Assembly (NCBI GenBank): GCA_000431275.1
Contig: HF989214.1
Coordinates: 1 to 37,079, forward strand
DNA: 37,079 nt
Direction: 5' to 3'
Source: Prevotella sp. CAG:755
GTDB lineage: Bacteria > Bacteroidota > Bacteroidia > Bacteroidales > Bacteroidaceae
In this document: positions 14,820 to 22,514 of the stretch, one piece after another
Position numbering within the stretch: the first letter of the stretch is position 1
Layout: every line of letters starts with the position of its first letter
Notes under the pieces: generated by a model
Databases searched by the model: none
What the model saw: only the letters and a program-made list of their open reading frames with translations
What the model was told of the DNA's origin: nothing
Translations under genes and position numbers: made by a program

Positions 14820-16498
14820 ATGAAAAAGAGTGCTTTGCAAATCGCAAGAGCCGCTTACCAGCCCAAACTTCCCCAAGGACTGCGCGGCAACGTGACCATC
14901 AAAGAAGGCGCCCCGACGCAGAGCGTGGCCGACCAGGAAGAAATCCAGAAACTCTTCCCGAACACCTACGGCATGCCGTTGGTTGAATTCGTTCCCTCAT
15001 CGGAGAAACGCGAGTACGCCCCGATGAACATCGGCGTCATTCTCTCAGGCGGACAGGCCCCCGGCGGCCACAACGTCATCTGCGGCCTCTACGATGAATT
15101 GAAGAAGCAGAATCCCGCCAACAAGCTCTACGGCTTCATCCTTGGCCCTGGCGGCTTGGTGGACCACAAATATATGGAGCTGACCGGCGACATCATCGAC
15201 GAGTATCGCAACACCGGCGGTTTCGACATGATTGGCTCCGGCCGTACGAAGCTCGAGACCAAGGAACAGTTTGAGAGCGGCTTGCAAATTATCCGCGAAC
15301 TGAATATCAAGGCCGTAGTCATCATTGGTGGAGACGACTCCAACACAAACGCCTGCATCCTTGCCGAATACTATGCAGCCAACAACTACGGTGTGCAGGT
15401 CATCGGCTGCCCCAAGACCATTGACGGCGACTTGAAAAACGAGCAGATTGAAACAAGTTTCGGTTTCGACACTGCCTGCAAGACATACGCCGAAGTCATC
15501 GGCAACATCCAACGCGACGCTAATTCTGCCCGCAAGTACTGGCACTTCATCAAGCTCATGGGCCGCTCTGCCTCGCACATCGCGCTCGAATGTGCCCTGC
15601 AATGCCAGCCCAACGTCTGCATCATCAGCGAAGAAGTCGAAGCGAAAAACCAGACCCTCGACGACATCGTCACCTACATTGCAGGCGTAGTTGCGCAGCG
15701 AGCCGCTGACGGCAACAACTTCGGTACGGTGCTCATCCCCGAAGGCCTCATCGAGTTCATCCCCGCTATGAAGAAACTCATCGCCGAACTGAACGACCTG
15801 CTCGCCAAGCCGGAAGCCGCAAAAGTGGCAGGCGACGAACAGCGCGAATGGGGGATGAAGAACCTCAGGCCGACGAACAGCGCGAATGGGTGATGAAGAA
15901 CCTCAGCAAGGAGAATGCCGACATCTACGCCTCGCTTCCCGAAGGTGTAGCCCGTCAGCTGACAATGGAACGTGACCCGCACGGAAACGTACAGGTGTCG
16001 CTCATTGAGACAGAAAAGCTCCTCTCTGAAATGGTAAGCAAGAAACTCGCCCAGTGGAAGAAAGAAGGGAAATATGCAGGTAAGTTCGCTGCCCAGCATC
16101 ACTTCTTCGGCTACGAAGGACGTTGTGCAGCACCCTCGAACTACGATGCCGACTACTGCTACGCCCTCGGCACCAGCGCTGCCCAGCTTGTCGCCAACGG
16201 CAAGACCGGATACATGGCCATCGTCAAGAACACCACGGCTCCCGCAGAGGAATGGGTGGCCGGCGGAGTGCCCATCACGATGATGATGAACATGGAACGC
16301 CGCCACGGCGAGATGAAGCCCGTCATCAAGAAAGCCCTCGTCAAGCTCGACGGTGCCCCCTTCAAGACATTTGCCGCCCATCGCGACGAGTGGGCCAAGG
16401 ACACATGCTTCGTCTATCCCGGCCCAATCCAGTACTTCGGCCCGACGGAAGTCTGCGACCAGTGCACCGCGACCCTGAAACTCGAACAGGGAAAATAA
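14820..16498 (+). pseudogene. pfp: PPi-dependent 6-phosphofructokinase, frame broken by a 38-nt tandem duplication
   Basis: Long-type PPi-phosphofructokinase, which uses pyrophosphate to make fructose 1,6-bisphosphate. The first frame (14820-15893, 357 aa) carries the substrate loop GGDDS, PKTIDGDLKN with the lysine typical of PPi users, and MGRSASHIALE. It then runs into a duplicated copy of 15834-15868 and stops at TGA 15891-15893. The rest, with [12 protein letters not shown] and the C-terminal PGPIQYFGP, continues in another frame to 16498. Removing one 38-nt unit restores a single 546-aa protein, the usual length for the family in Bacteroidota. The TGA overlaps an ATG of the second frame (TGATG, 15891-15895), so a 201-aa C-terminal piece could be made by re-initiation. 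I call it broken, but a coupled split gene or an assembly error is possible. Confidence 0.9.
15834..15906 (+). repeat. Near-perfect tandem duplication inside the phosphofructokinase gene
   Basis: Copy 1 is 15834-15868 and copy 2 is 15872-15906: 35 nt each, period 38 nt, 34 of 35 bases identical. The only mismatch is G15853 versus T15891. Copy 2 encodes the family-like [15 protein letters not shown], so copy 1 is the inserted one. Both copies are preceded by CAGGC or CAGGCC, and copy 2 ends in CAG, which suggests CAG microhomology at the junction. Confidence 0.95.
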
Positions 16499-16520
16499 TC
16501 CCTACCCGTTGAACGCATAG

Positions 16521-16558
16521 AAGCCGGGTGGGCCGACCTACGTCTGGCCCACCCGCTT
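16521..16558 (+). terminator. Hairpin between the phosphofructokinase and lysozyme genes
   Basis: AAGCCGGGTGGGCC (16521-16534) pairs with GGCCCACCCGCTT (16546-16558) with one bulged C. The following bases (CGTTATT) are only weakly T-rich, so termination may be partial. No separate promoter is visible for the lysozyme gene. Confidence 0.6.
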
Positions 16559-16588
16559 CGTTATTGGCAACCATAAACCCGAAACACC

Positions 16589-17455
16589 GTGGCCTCCCGT
16601 ACGACGCAATCCCCGCGCAAGTCATCGCCCAAACGTATCCGGCGCACCAACCGACGAAGAAAGCCCAAAAGCCTGCTTCGCCGCTTGCCGTCTTGGGCGC
16701 TGTGGAGCGGCGGACTGGGCATTGCCGTCATCTACGCCGCCATTTTCTATCATTTCTTTGTCGATCCGTTTTCATTCCGCTGGCAAGCCATCTACGGCGA
16801 CGCTACATATCCCGAAGGCTACTCCATCCAAGGCATTGACATCAGCCATCATCAGGGAGAAATCGACTGGGACTTGTTGCGCAATGCCAAAATCAACGGC
16901 AACCCCGTCCGTTTCATCATCATCAAAGCCACGGAAGGGCGCTCACTGCTTGACGAGAACTTCAACGACAACTTCTATCAGGCACGTGAGAACGGATTTA
17001 TCCGCGGCGCTTACCACTTCTATTCGCCATCGGTTCCGGCGCGCGACCAAGCCCGCTATTTTCTCAAACAAGTACACCTCGAAGACGGCGACCTGCCGCC
17101 TGTACTCGACATCGAGAACGTGGGCGACCTCAACGCCGCGCAAATCAAACATGAAGCCCTCACGTGGCTGCGGCTGGTGGAAAAAGAAGTCGGTGTCAAA
17201 CCGATTATCTACACTTATTATAAGTTCAAGCAGAAATACCTCAGCGACAAAGTCTTCGACGACTATCCCTACTGGATTGCGCACTACTATGTGCCGAAAC
17301 TGACCTACAAGGGAAAATGGAAGTTCTGGCAGCACACCGACAGAGGCCGTCTGCCGGGTATCAACGGCTTTGTAGATTTCGACATCTATAACGGTTCAAT
17401 GTACGACTTGAAAAAGTTGACTATCGGCGGGCAGGAGGACTACGTCGAGCCGTAA
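16589..17455 (+). CDS. GH25 family lysozyme, membrane-anchored
   Basis: A 288-aa protein starting at GTG. It has a very basic N-terminus (residues 1-36, rich in Arg/Lys), one membrane segment (about 37-57) and an extracytoplasmic GH25 muramidase domain (about 80-280). Catalytic signatures are GIDISHHQG (82-90, D84) and LDIE (173-176, D174 and E176), followed by the tyrosine- and tryptophan-rich strands PIIYTYYKF, YWIAHYYVPK and WQHTDRG. GH25 enzymes cut the MurNAc-GlcNAc bond; here a role in cell-wall turnover is likely. The GTG start is chosen because no in-frame ATG precedes the basic tail. It lies 90 nt after the phosphofructokinase gene and is probably read from the same promoter. Confidence 0.9.
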   Translation: MASRTTQSPRKSSPKRIRRTNRRRKPKSLLRRLPSWALWSGGLGIAVIYAAIFYHFFVDPFSFRWQAIYGDATYPEGYSIQGIDISHHQGEIDWDLLRNAKINGNPVRFIIIKATEGRSLLDENFNDNFYQARENGFIRGAYHFYSPSVPARDQARYFLKQVHLEDGDLPPVLDIENVGDLNAAQIKHEALTWLRLVEKEVGVKPIIYTYYKFKQKYLSDKVFDDYPYWIAHYYVPKLTYKGKWKFWQHTDRGRLPGINGFVDFDIYNGSMYDLKKLTIGGQEDYVEP

Positions 17456-17481
17456 TGACAGCCGGCAGACCACCGGACTCT

Positions 17482-17519
17482 GAAAAAACAAACAGCCGAC
17501 CTGCGCGTACAAGTCGGCT
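17482..17519 (-). terminator. Second minus-strand terminator past the 5'-nucleotidase gene
   Basis: AGCCGAC (17494-17500) pairs with GTCGGCT (17513-17519) over 7 bp with a 12-nt loop. Read on the minus strand it is followed by GTTTGTTTTTTCA. Confidence 0.72.
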
Positions 17520-17574
17520 AACCGGAAAAACAGTCAGTACAAGCGCCTCAACCATTCCGCCGCAAGGAATACAG

Positions 17575-17620
17575 GAAAACGCTCCCCGTCTCTCTGACAA
17601 TTGCCAAAGAGACGGGGAGC
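17575..17620 (-). terminator. First minus-strand terminator after the 5'-nucleotidase gene
   Basis: A perfect 13-bp stem, GCTCCCCGTCTCT (17581-17593) and AGAGACGGGGAGC (17608-17620), with a 14-nt loop. On the minus strand it is followed by GTTTTCC. It starts 27 nt past the stop codon. Confidence 0.85.
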
Positions 17621-17646
17621 TCTGTATTGCAGTGGCAGCGGGCCGT

Positions 17647-19335
17647 TCACTTCGCGATGAATAACTTGCGCACACGGTCCGGGTCGCCGTGCACCTTACC
17701 CAAACGCTCGATGTGCTGGATGAACGCCTCGGTCGTCGTAGGAAGGTCGGACTTGATTTCCTCCACATCGGGGAACAGGCTTGTGGGATAGCCGTCGCCT
17801 CCTGTCGTCATGAACTCGTCGGCCGCCACAACGCACGGCGTTTCGGGCTTTATCTCCACGCGGCGCTTCCCGGAGGGCTGCACATAACGCAACGAGCGCA
17901 CGCGGAACGTATCGGCACTGTCGGCCAGGACTTCGAGGCCGTCGAACTGCATCCGACCATAACGACGATTGTTCAGACCGAACTCCACGAGGCGCATAAG
18001 TTCAGCGCCCGTCATGCGGAATGTACGTATCCGGTTAGAGAATGGAAGCACCTCGCCCACGTCCATCACCCGCACGTCGCCTTTGGGCAGAGGAGCGCGT
18101 ACCGTACCGTAGTGACAGACACCCACCACGACGTCCCCGTCGGCTGCCCCGGCAGCCCGACGGTAAGCTTCGGCATAGGATTCGCACACGAGCGTACCTA
18201 GCTCCGTGAAAGTGTGCTTGTCGGCCCGGTCGTGAGTGAGGAGCACTTCCGAAGTTGCCAAGACCCGCCCAAGCGGATAACCACCGGCAATGCGTGTTGA
18301 ATTCATCAGGCTGTCGATCAGGCAGTTCCACGCCTGCGCTTCGGCGTCAGTATAGCAGCGTCCTAAGGGCACCCGTTCCAAGACCGGTTCTGCGCCGACA
18401 ACACGCATCGACATTGTGTCGAGCTGCACTTTCATCACTCCGATATAGTCGCCATGCCACTCGCCTTGCACTACGGGATAGTGCCTCTGGCTTACGGTGC
18501 CGCATACCGGCTGGTGCGAATGGGCCGAAAGAATGCCGTGATATAGCGTATCGTTGATGGCTTCAAGATGCGCGGCATCACGATCGTCCCACACAGCTTT
18601 TCCGCCATCCATCCGCGTGCCGATATGCGTCAGCAGCAGGCGGACGTTCGCATTCCGCACGCTGTCGAAGCCACGTGCCGTTTTAAGCATGTCGAGCACG
18701 GCATCATAACGTCCGTCAAACACCAGTCCTCTCACGTTTGAAGCGCGCGTCTGTTCGGGAGTCGACGACGTGATAAGTCCGACAAATGCCACATTTGCAG
18801 ACCGTGTCGGAGATAGTTTCACCTCTCTCACAGCAAAAGGGCTGACGTAGCCTGGTGTGCGCCCGAGGCTGTCCGTGACGTTCGCACAGACATAAGTCAA
18901 GTCCCATCCTGCTGGCCGCATCGGTGCTCCGGCCCAACGGCGTGCGAGGAAATCTTGCCCGTTGTCGAATTCATGGTTTCCGATGGCTGAAACGGTGATA
19001 CCCATCTTATTGAACATTACAGGAAGAAGCGCGGCCTCAGTGACCGTCGAAAAATAGCTGCCGCCAAAGTTGTCACCGGCTGCCACCGTAACGTGGTAAG
19101 GATAGGCCTGTTTCAACGAGTCAAGTGTATGACACAAGGCCACTACACCAGGGATGCCCTTGTCGGCATCAGCAAGGAAACTGCCGTGAAAATCGTTGAT
19201 TGAAAAGACGGCCAGCGTCACGGTGTGGCTGTCGCCGTCAGAGGGAACCGCCCAAAGGGGTGTCGGCACAAGCCCGACCACTACAGAAAAGACGGCCCCG
19301 GCCAAGAAACGGATTACGCGATTTGTCTGCATCAT
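17647..19335 (-). CDS. Periplasmic 5'-nucleotidase / UshA-type metallophosphoesterase
   Basis: A 562-aa exported protein of the 5'-nucleotidase family. Signal peptide residues 1-29 (cleavage near PLWA). The N-terminal metallophosphoesterase domain has NDFHG (47-51), AAGDNFGGS (85-93), GNHEFD (119-124), LLTHIG and LSAHSHQPV, which supply the two-metal site. The C-terminal 5_nucleotid_C domain (about 360-530) has the substrate-binding stretch around LPFSNRIRTFRMTG and ends TTGGDGYP. Such enzymes hydrolyse nucleotides or UDP-sugars to scavenge phosphate and nucleosides. The exact substrate is unknown. A terminator separates it from ompA upstream; no clear promoter of its own is seen, so read-through may matter. 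Two adjacent ATGs (19335, 19332) make the start uncertain by one residue. Confidence 0.92.
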   Translation of the reverse strand: MMQTNRVIRFLAGAVFSVVVGLVPTPLWAVPSDGDSHTVTLAVFSINDFHGSFLADADKGIPGVVALCHTLDSLKQAYPYHVTVAAGDNFGGSYFSTVTEAALLPVMFNKMGITVSAIGNHEFDNGQDFLARRWAGAPMRPAGWDLTYVCANVTDSLGRTPGYVSPFAVREVKLSPTRSANVAFVGLITSSTPEQTRASNVRGLVFDGRYDAVLDMLKTARGFDSVRNANVRLLLTHIGTRMDGGKAVWDDRDAAHLEAINDTLYHGILSAHSHQPVCGTVSQRHYPVVQGEWHGDYIGVMKVQLDTMSMRVVGAEPVLERVPLGRCYTDAEAQAWNCLIDSLMNSTRIAGGYPLGRVLATSEVLLTHDRADKHTFTELGTLVCESYAEAYRRAAGAADGDVVVGVCHYGTVRAPLPKGDVRVMDVGEVLPFSNRIRTFRMTGAELMRLVEFGLNNRRYGRMQFDGLEVLADSADTFRVRSLRYVQPSGKRRVEIKPETPCVVAADEFMTTGGDGYPTSLFPDVEEIKSDLPTTTEAFIQHIERLGKVHGDPDRVRKLFIAK

Positions 19336-19346
19336 GATTTATCACA

Positions 19347-19379
19347 AGAAAAGCGGCGGAGGTTTGTACCGTCCGCCGC
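19347..19379 (-). terminator. Intrinsic terminator between ompA and the 5'-nucleotidase gene
   Basis: GCGGCGGA (19353-19360) pairs with TCCGCCGC (19372-19379), 8 bp with an 11-nt loop. On the minus strand it is followed by TTTTCTTG. It lies just past the ompA stop. Confidence 0.8.
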
Positions 19380-19385
19380 CGGGGT

Positions 19386-20648
19386 TCATTGTTCAAGCGT
19401 GATGACTACACGCCTGTTGTAGGAATAGGGAGTGAGTGTATCGACACCGCCGCCGGCTACTACGCGGATGTCGTCGGCCGGTACGCCCATCTTCACGAGT
19501 TCGTCGGCCACCGTCTGCGCCCGCTTCCGGCTGATGTCGAGGTTTACTTCCGGCGTTCCGCTGCGCGTATCGGAATATCCGGTCAGCACGATGCGCAGTT
19601 CGTTCGCCTTGGCGTATTCGGCCACGGCTTTGAGATTGACGAGTTCCTTACGGGATGCTATTTCCACCGAGCCGAGGTTGAAGAAAACGGACTGAGGCAC
19701 GAAAGCCTCTGGCGACGGCACAAAGATAGAGTCGAGCGGAATGTCCTCCCCGCCGGAACCTAGTGCGAGCGTATCCACCGATTCGCTGGGATATCCGCCG
19801 GAACCATCCTTTTCGAGCAGAGCGGCCAGACGCATGTTCTCCTGTTGTTGCTCTTCGAGCGACATTTCGAGCGCACTGATCTGCTCGCGGTCCATGGCCA
19901 GCAAGGCTTCGAGATTGGGAGACTTTTCCCAGCCTGTTTTCCTGCCCAATGAATAGGTCACTCCGACCGAAAATGTCAATGCCTTGTCCCAATGGCGCAT
20001 ACGGAACGTTTTGGGATTTGCTGCCGAACAGCCATCAAACCGGGCAGGGGCAAGCATGGCCGACACGTCAAGGTAGGCGGAAAGATGCCTGTTGATACGG
20101 AACGTGTTTTGAATGCCCACATTGTACGAAAGTGTATTGCAATTGGCCGAGAAGCTGCGGGCGAAGCCCAAACCGGTGTGCGGGATGAAATTCCAGACGC
20201 GCTCGGGATTATAACCGTAGAATAAGTTCGACAAATTGAAGAGGACGTCCTCGTGGATGTTCATGTAGCGGAACTTGCTGACGGAACCGTCGGCCGTCGG
20301 GCTCTTGCCCCACACGCCGTCGAACTGCGTGCGCAGACCGATGCCGGGAGTGAACCACTTGCCCAAGGTGAGCTCAAAGCCAAAAGCGTTGCGCTCCTTG
20401 ACGAACGGATTTCCGGAAAGGGCACTGGCTTCCTGCGATGAATAGAACGCATTGTCGGTAATTCCGGCCGACACGTACCAATTGCTCCAAAAGGAACGCG
20501 TCATGACGCTATGCTTCGATCCGGGTATTTCGACGCCGAAACCATCCTCGGGCGCTGCCCACCCGTCGTCGTAAATCTCCTGCGCAACCATGCCGTGGCT
20601 AAGGCCGAAACAGCATAGGAGCGCGGCTATCATCTTTTTGGCTTTCAT
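19386..20648 (-). CDS. OmpA-family outer membrane protein
   Basis: A 420-aa outer membrane protein. Signal peptide 1-22/23 (ending MVAQ). An N-terminal beta-barrel follows at about 45-235, with alternating aromatic strands. A short coiled coil (about 250-280, rich in Glu/Gln/Leu), typical of the trimerising Bacteroidota OmpA proteins, links to a C-terminal OmpA peptidoglycan-binding domain (about 310-420). That domain has TGYSDTRSG (356-364, D360) and NLDISRKRA (369-377, R376), the residues that hold diaminopimelate. It anchors the outer membrane to the wall. It has its own promoter and a terminator immediately downstream. Confidence 0.93.
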   Translation of the reverse strand: MKAKKMIAALLCCFGLSHGMVAQEIYDDGWAAPEDGFGVEIPGSKHSVMTRSFWSNWYVSAGITDNAFYSSQEASALSGNPFVKERNAFGFELTLGKWFTPGIGLRTQFDGVWGKSPTADGSVSKFRYMNIHEDVLFNLSNLFYGYNPERVWNFIPHTGLGFARSFSANCNTLSYNVGIQNTFRINRHLSAYLDVSAMLAPARFDGCSAANPKTFRMRHWDKALTFSVGVTYSLGRKTGWEKSPNLEALLAMDREQISALEMSLEEQQQENMRLAALLEKDGSGGYPSESVDTLALGSGGEDIPLDSIFVPSPEAFVPQSVFFNLGSVEIASRKELVNLKAVAEYAKANELRIVLTGYSDTRSGTPEVNLDISRKRAQTVADELVKMGVPADDIRVVAGGGVDTLTPYSYNRRVVITLEQ

Positions 20649-20680
20649 TCGCTATCAATGTGTTTACTAGATTGTTCCAG

Positions 20681-20689
20681 GCAAATTTA
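20681..20689 (-). promoter_or_regulatory. ompA -7 box
   Basis: TAAATTTGC on the minus strand, 32 nt upstream of the ompA ATG. No clear TTG at the usual -33 distance. Confidence 0.6.
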
Positions 20690-20850
20690 TGTTTTTCTGA
20701 TGGATTGAGCGACTAATCTGAAAGAAAATCGCATACACAGCGTACAGTACCTCATTTCGCAGTTATAACGGCGCGAAAAAAAGCCCACTCCCCGTCTTGT
20801 CCTTGGAAGGAAACGTACTACACCGCCGACTAGAACTGCCATGATGCCCT

Positions 20851-20916
20851 GACTGACAGAAAAAACAGTCTGCGTACCGAGAAATTCCGTCCGGGTGACA
20901 GGATTTTCCGTCAGCC
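20851..20916. repeat. TGACAG-type box cluster (copy B)
   Basis: CTGACAGAAA (20853-20862) and GTGACAGGAT (20895-20904) are both exact 10-nt matches to boxes of copy A at 14601-14647, which lie on the other strand there. GACTG (20851-20855) and CAGTC (20866-20870) can form a small hairpin. Confidence 0.45.
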
Positions 20917-20991
20917 GACTTTTCGGAAGGAACACGGCGGTTGCAAGGCGATACAGCCTATGGGTGTAAACAGTGTCTTTGGGAACGCCGG

Positions 20992-22095
20992 TCAGGCCCA
21001 TGCCACACGCGCCACCCGCAGTGGCACGGCCGCTTCGAGATGTGCCATGAAACGGGCATCACAACTGTCGACCCAACGGACAAAGTCCATGTCGCGACGG
21101 TGGTGGCGGGCTATCCTCAAGAGGTCGTCCGCCCGAAAATCATCGGCCACCACGACGCCGCCGCTCAACGCAGCGTCGTAAGCATTGCACTCTTGTTCAA
21201 TATGTGCAGGCACAAGAAGCAAAGGCTTCCCGAGATACATGGCCTCACAGACAGACTCGAAACCGGCTGTCGTAGCATAGGCCGCACAACCACAGAGCGA
21301 GCGGAGAAAGGCACGGTCATCGATGGCGTGGAACGTGAGCGTCGCATCGACGCGCTCTGCTCCACCGTCGCCACCGCGGTCGCGGAAAAAGTGAAGCTCA
21401 ACCTCGGGATGCTGCCTGTGCCATGCTTCCACACTCTCGCTGAATCCGGCATTGACCATGTACCCGTGAATGTAACGTCCGTCAGACGGACGGGCAGTGA
21501 CAACTTCCCGACGCAGCAGGGGCGGAACGACAAAGATGTCGTGGGACTCGTCGTCCGGCATTTCGCGGAACGACAAAGCAAGTTTGCGCTCAGCTCCAAA
21601 ACTGGCCATCCACGTAAAGAGTTTCAGAGAACACCACGAAAGGCGGTTCGCTCCGGGAAAGCGGAAATCGCGATGAAGGAAAAGGAGCTGATGGCCGACG
21701 CACACGTGTGATGCCGACGGTCGACAGAAGAAATAGAGCATGCCCGTGAGCAGCTCGTAGAAGTTCAACACCATATCGACACGCCCGGCACGGATGCGCT
21801 GATAGATGAAGCGCACGCTAAGCGCATAACGCGGAAGACGGACTATGTTATAGGCCACGCTACGAAGCAGCGGCGGGCGCTGATTACGGACAGTCGGCAT
21901 AAAATTGGGACTGTCGAAACAATGGACTGGCGCCCCGATTTGCTCATAGAAAAACTGCGGTATGACGCGTCCGCAACTCTTTCCAACCAACACCTCGACA
22001 ACGTCATGGCCCGCAGACTTCAACATGCGCGACACCGCAATGGCCTGCATCAAATGGCCACGCCCTTCTCCTTGGACTACAAACAGCACTCTCAT
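20992..22095 (-). CDS. Glycosyltransferase, GT28/MurG-like fold
   Basis: A 367-aa cytoplasmic, probably membrane-associated glycosyltransferase of the GT-B fold. The N-terminal domain opens MRVLFVVQGEGRGHLMQA, the glycine-rich loop of the MurG/UGT type, and ends with a basic patch (RLPRYALSVRF). The C-terminal donor site is TTAGFESVCEAMYLGKPLLLVP with IEQECNA. It is similar to the small family of MJ1255-like transferases; the sugar donor and acceptor are unknown. The frame is open upstream to 22131, but 22095 gives the proper first strand. It is a single gene with its own promoter; ompA downstream has a separate one. Confidence 0.85.
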   Translation of the reverse strand: MRVLFVVQGEGRGHLMQAIAVSRMLKSAGHDVVEVLVGKSCGRVIPQFFYEQIGAPVHCFDSPNFMPTVRNQRPPLLRSVAYNIVRLPRYALSVRFIYQRIRAGRVDMVLNFYELLTGMLYFFCRPSASHVCVGHQLLFLHRDFRFPGANRLSWCSLKLFTWMASFGAERKLALSFREMPDDESHDIFVVPPLLRREVVTARPSDGRYIHGYMVNAGFSESVEAWHRQHPEVELHFFRDRGGDGGAERVDATLTFHAIDDRAFLRSLCGCAAYATTAGFESVCEAMYLGKPLLLVPAHIEQECNAYDAALSGGVVVADDFRADDLLRIARHHRRDMDFVRWVDSCDARFMAHLEAAVPLRVARVAWA

Positions 22096-22172
22096 GGATG
22101 ATGACGGTATTTTTTTTCTTCTCTGATGCAAAATTCTGCGTTTAGTGTGTCGAATGTGTAACGAACTGATAA

Positions 22173-22204
22173 CAAAAATACGAAATAGTCTTTATTTACC
22201 CAAA
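22173..22204 (-). promoter_or_regulatory. Promoter of the glycosyltransferase gene
   Basis: On the minus strand TTTG (complement of 22201-22204), a 20-nt spacer and TATTTTTG (complement of 22173-22180), leaving a leader of about 70 nt. Confidence 0.68.
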
Positions 22205-22337
22205 ACACATAGCCAAAATTGCATAAAAATTTCGGGACTCAACGACAAGAGAATGTGAATAGCGGAAAGAATGCAGAAGAACGCCTGACAGAATTGGAGA
22301 AATGCACCCGTAAGGCGGCCGGAGGTGAAAAACAGGG

Positions 22338-22514
22338 TCACTCGGCTTCGCCAAGGTAATAATCTCCTCCAAGCCACTCTGTCGAAGGAAGCTCTTCGGT
22401 CAAGGGGAAATAAGCAGTCACACGGCCATCGCGACACTCAATCACATGATTAGGCAAAACCCGCCCGTCGGGCAGGTGCAACCGATTGACGGCAAAACGG
22501 CGGAATGCACTCAT
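22338..22514 (-). CDS. 58-aa protein of the lspA operon, unknown function
   Basis: A 58-aa frame starting MSAFRRFAVN and ending YYLGEAE. Its ATG overlaps the stop of the upstream DUF4296 gene by 4 nt (ATGA), the best evidence that it is real. The middle reads HLPDGRVLPNHVIECRDGRV, which looks like the first strands (the small beta domain) of amidohydrolases, where a residue-poor strand-turn-strand precedes the barrel; the barrel itself is absent. The second half has TEELPSTEW and an acidic end. Basic and acidic residues are balanced and there is no signal peptide or membrane segment. I recognise no function. It is the last gene of the ileS-dksA-lspA unit, and I see no terminator after it. Confidence 0.8.
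   Translation of the reverse strand: MSAFRRFAVNRLHLPDGRVLPNHVIECRDGRVTAYFPLTEELPSTEWLGGDYYLGEAE

Larger units (their letters stand above)
20649..20991. other. Long region upstream of ompA without a credible gene
   Basis: About 340 nt between the glycosyltransferase stop and the ompA start. It holds the ompA -7 box at 20681-20689 and, at 20851-20916, boxes of the TGACAG type also seen in the kdsA/phosphofructokinase spacer. A 104-aa minus-strand frame (20687-21001) has no recognisable features and overlaps the glycosyltransferase end, so I leave it out. Confidence 0.65.

Noticed and set aside
20941..21711. 256-aa plus-strand open frame
   Set aside because: Antisense to the glycosyltransferase, which has clear GT-B motifs. 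Its composition is unlike a real protein.
22192..22437. 81-aa minus-strand frame with hydrophobic residues
   Set aside because: It overlaps the 58-aa gene in another frame and runs through the glycosyltransferase -33 element. The 58-aa frame has the ATGA overlap that supports it.
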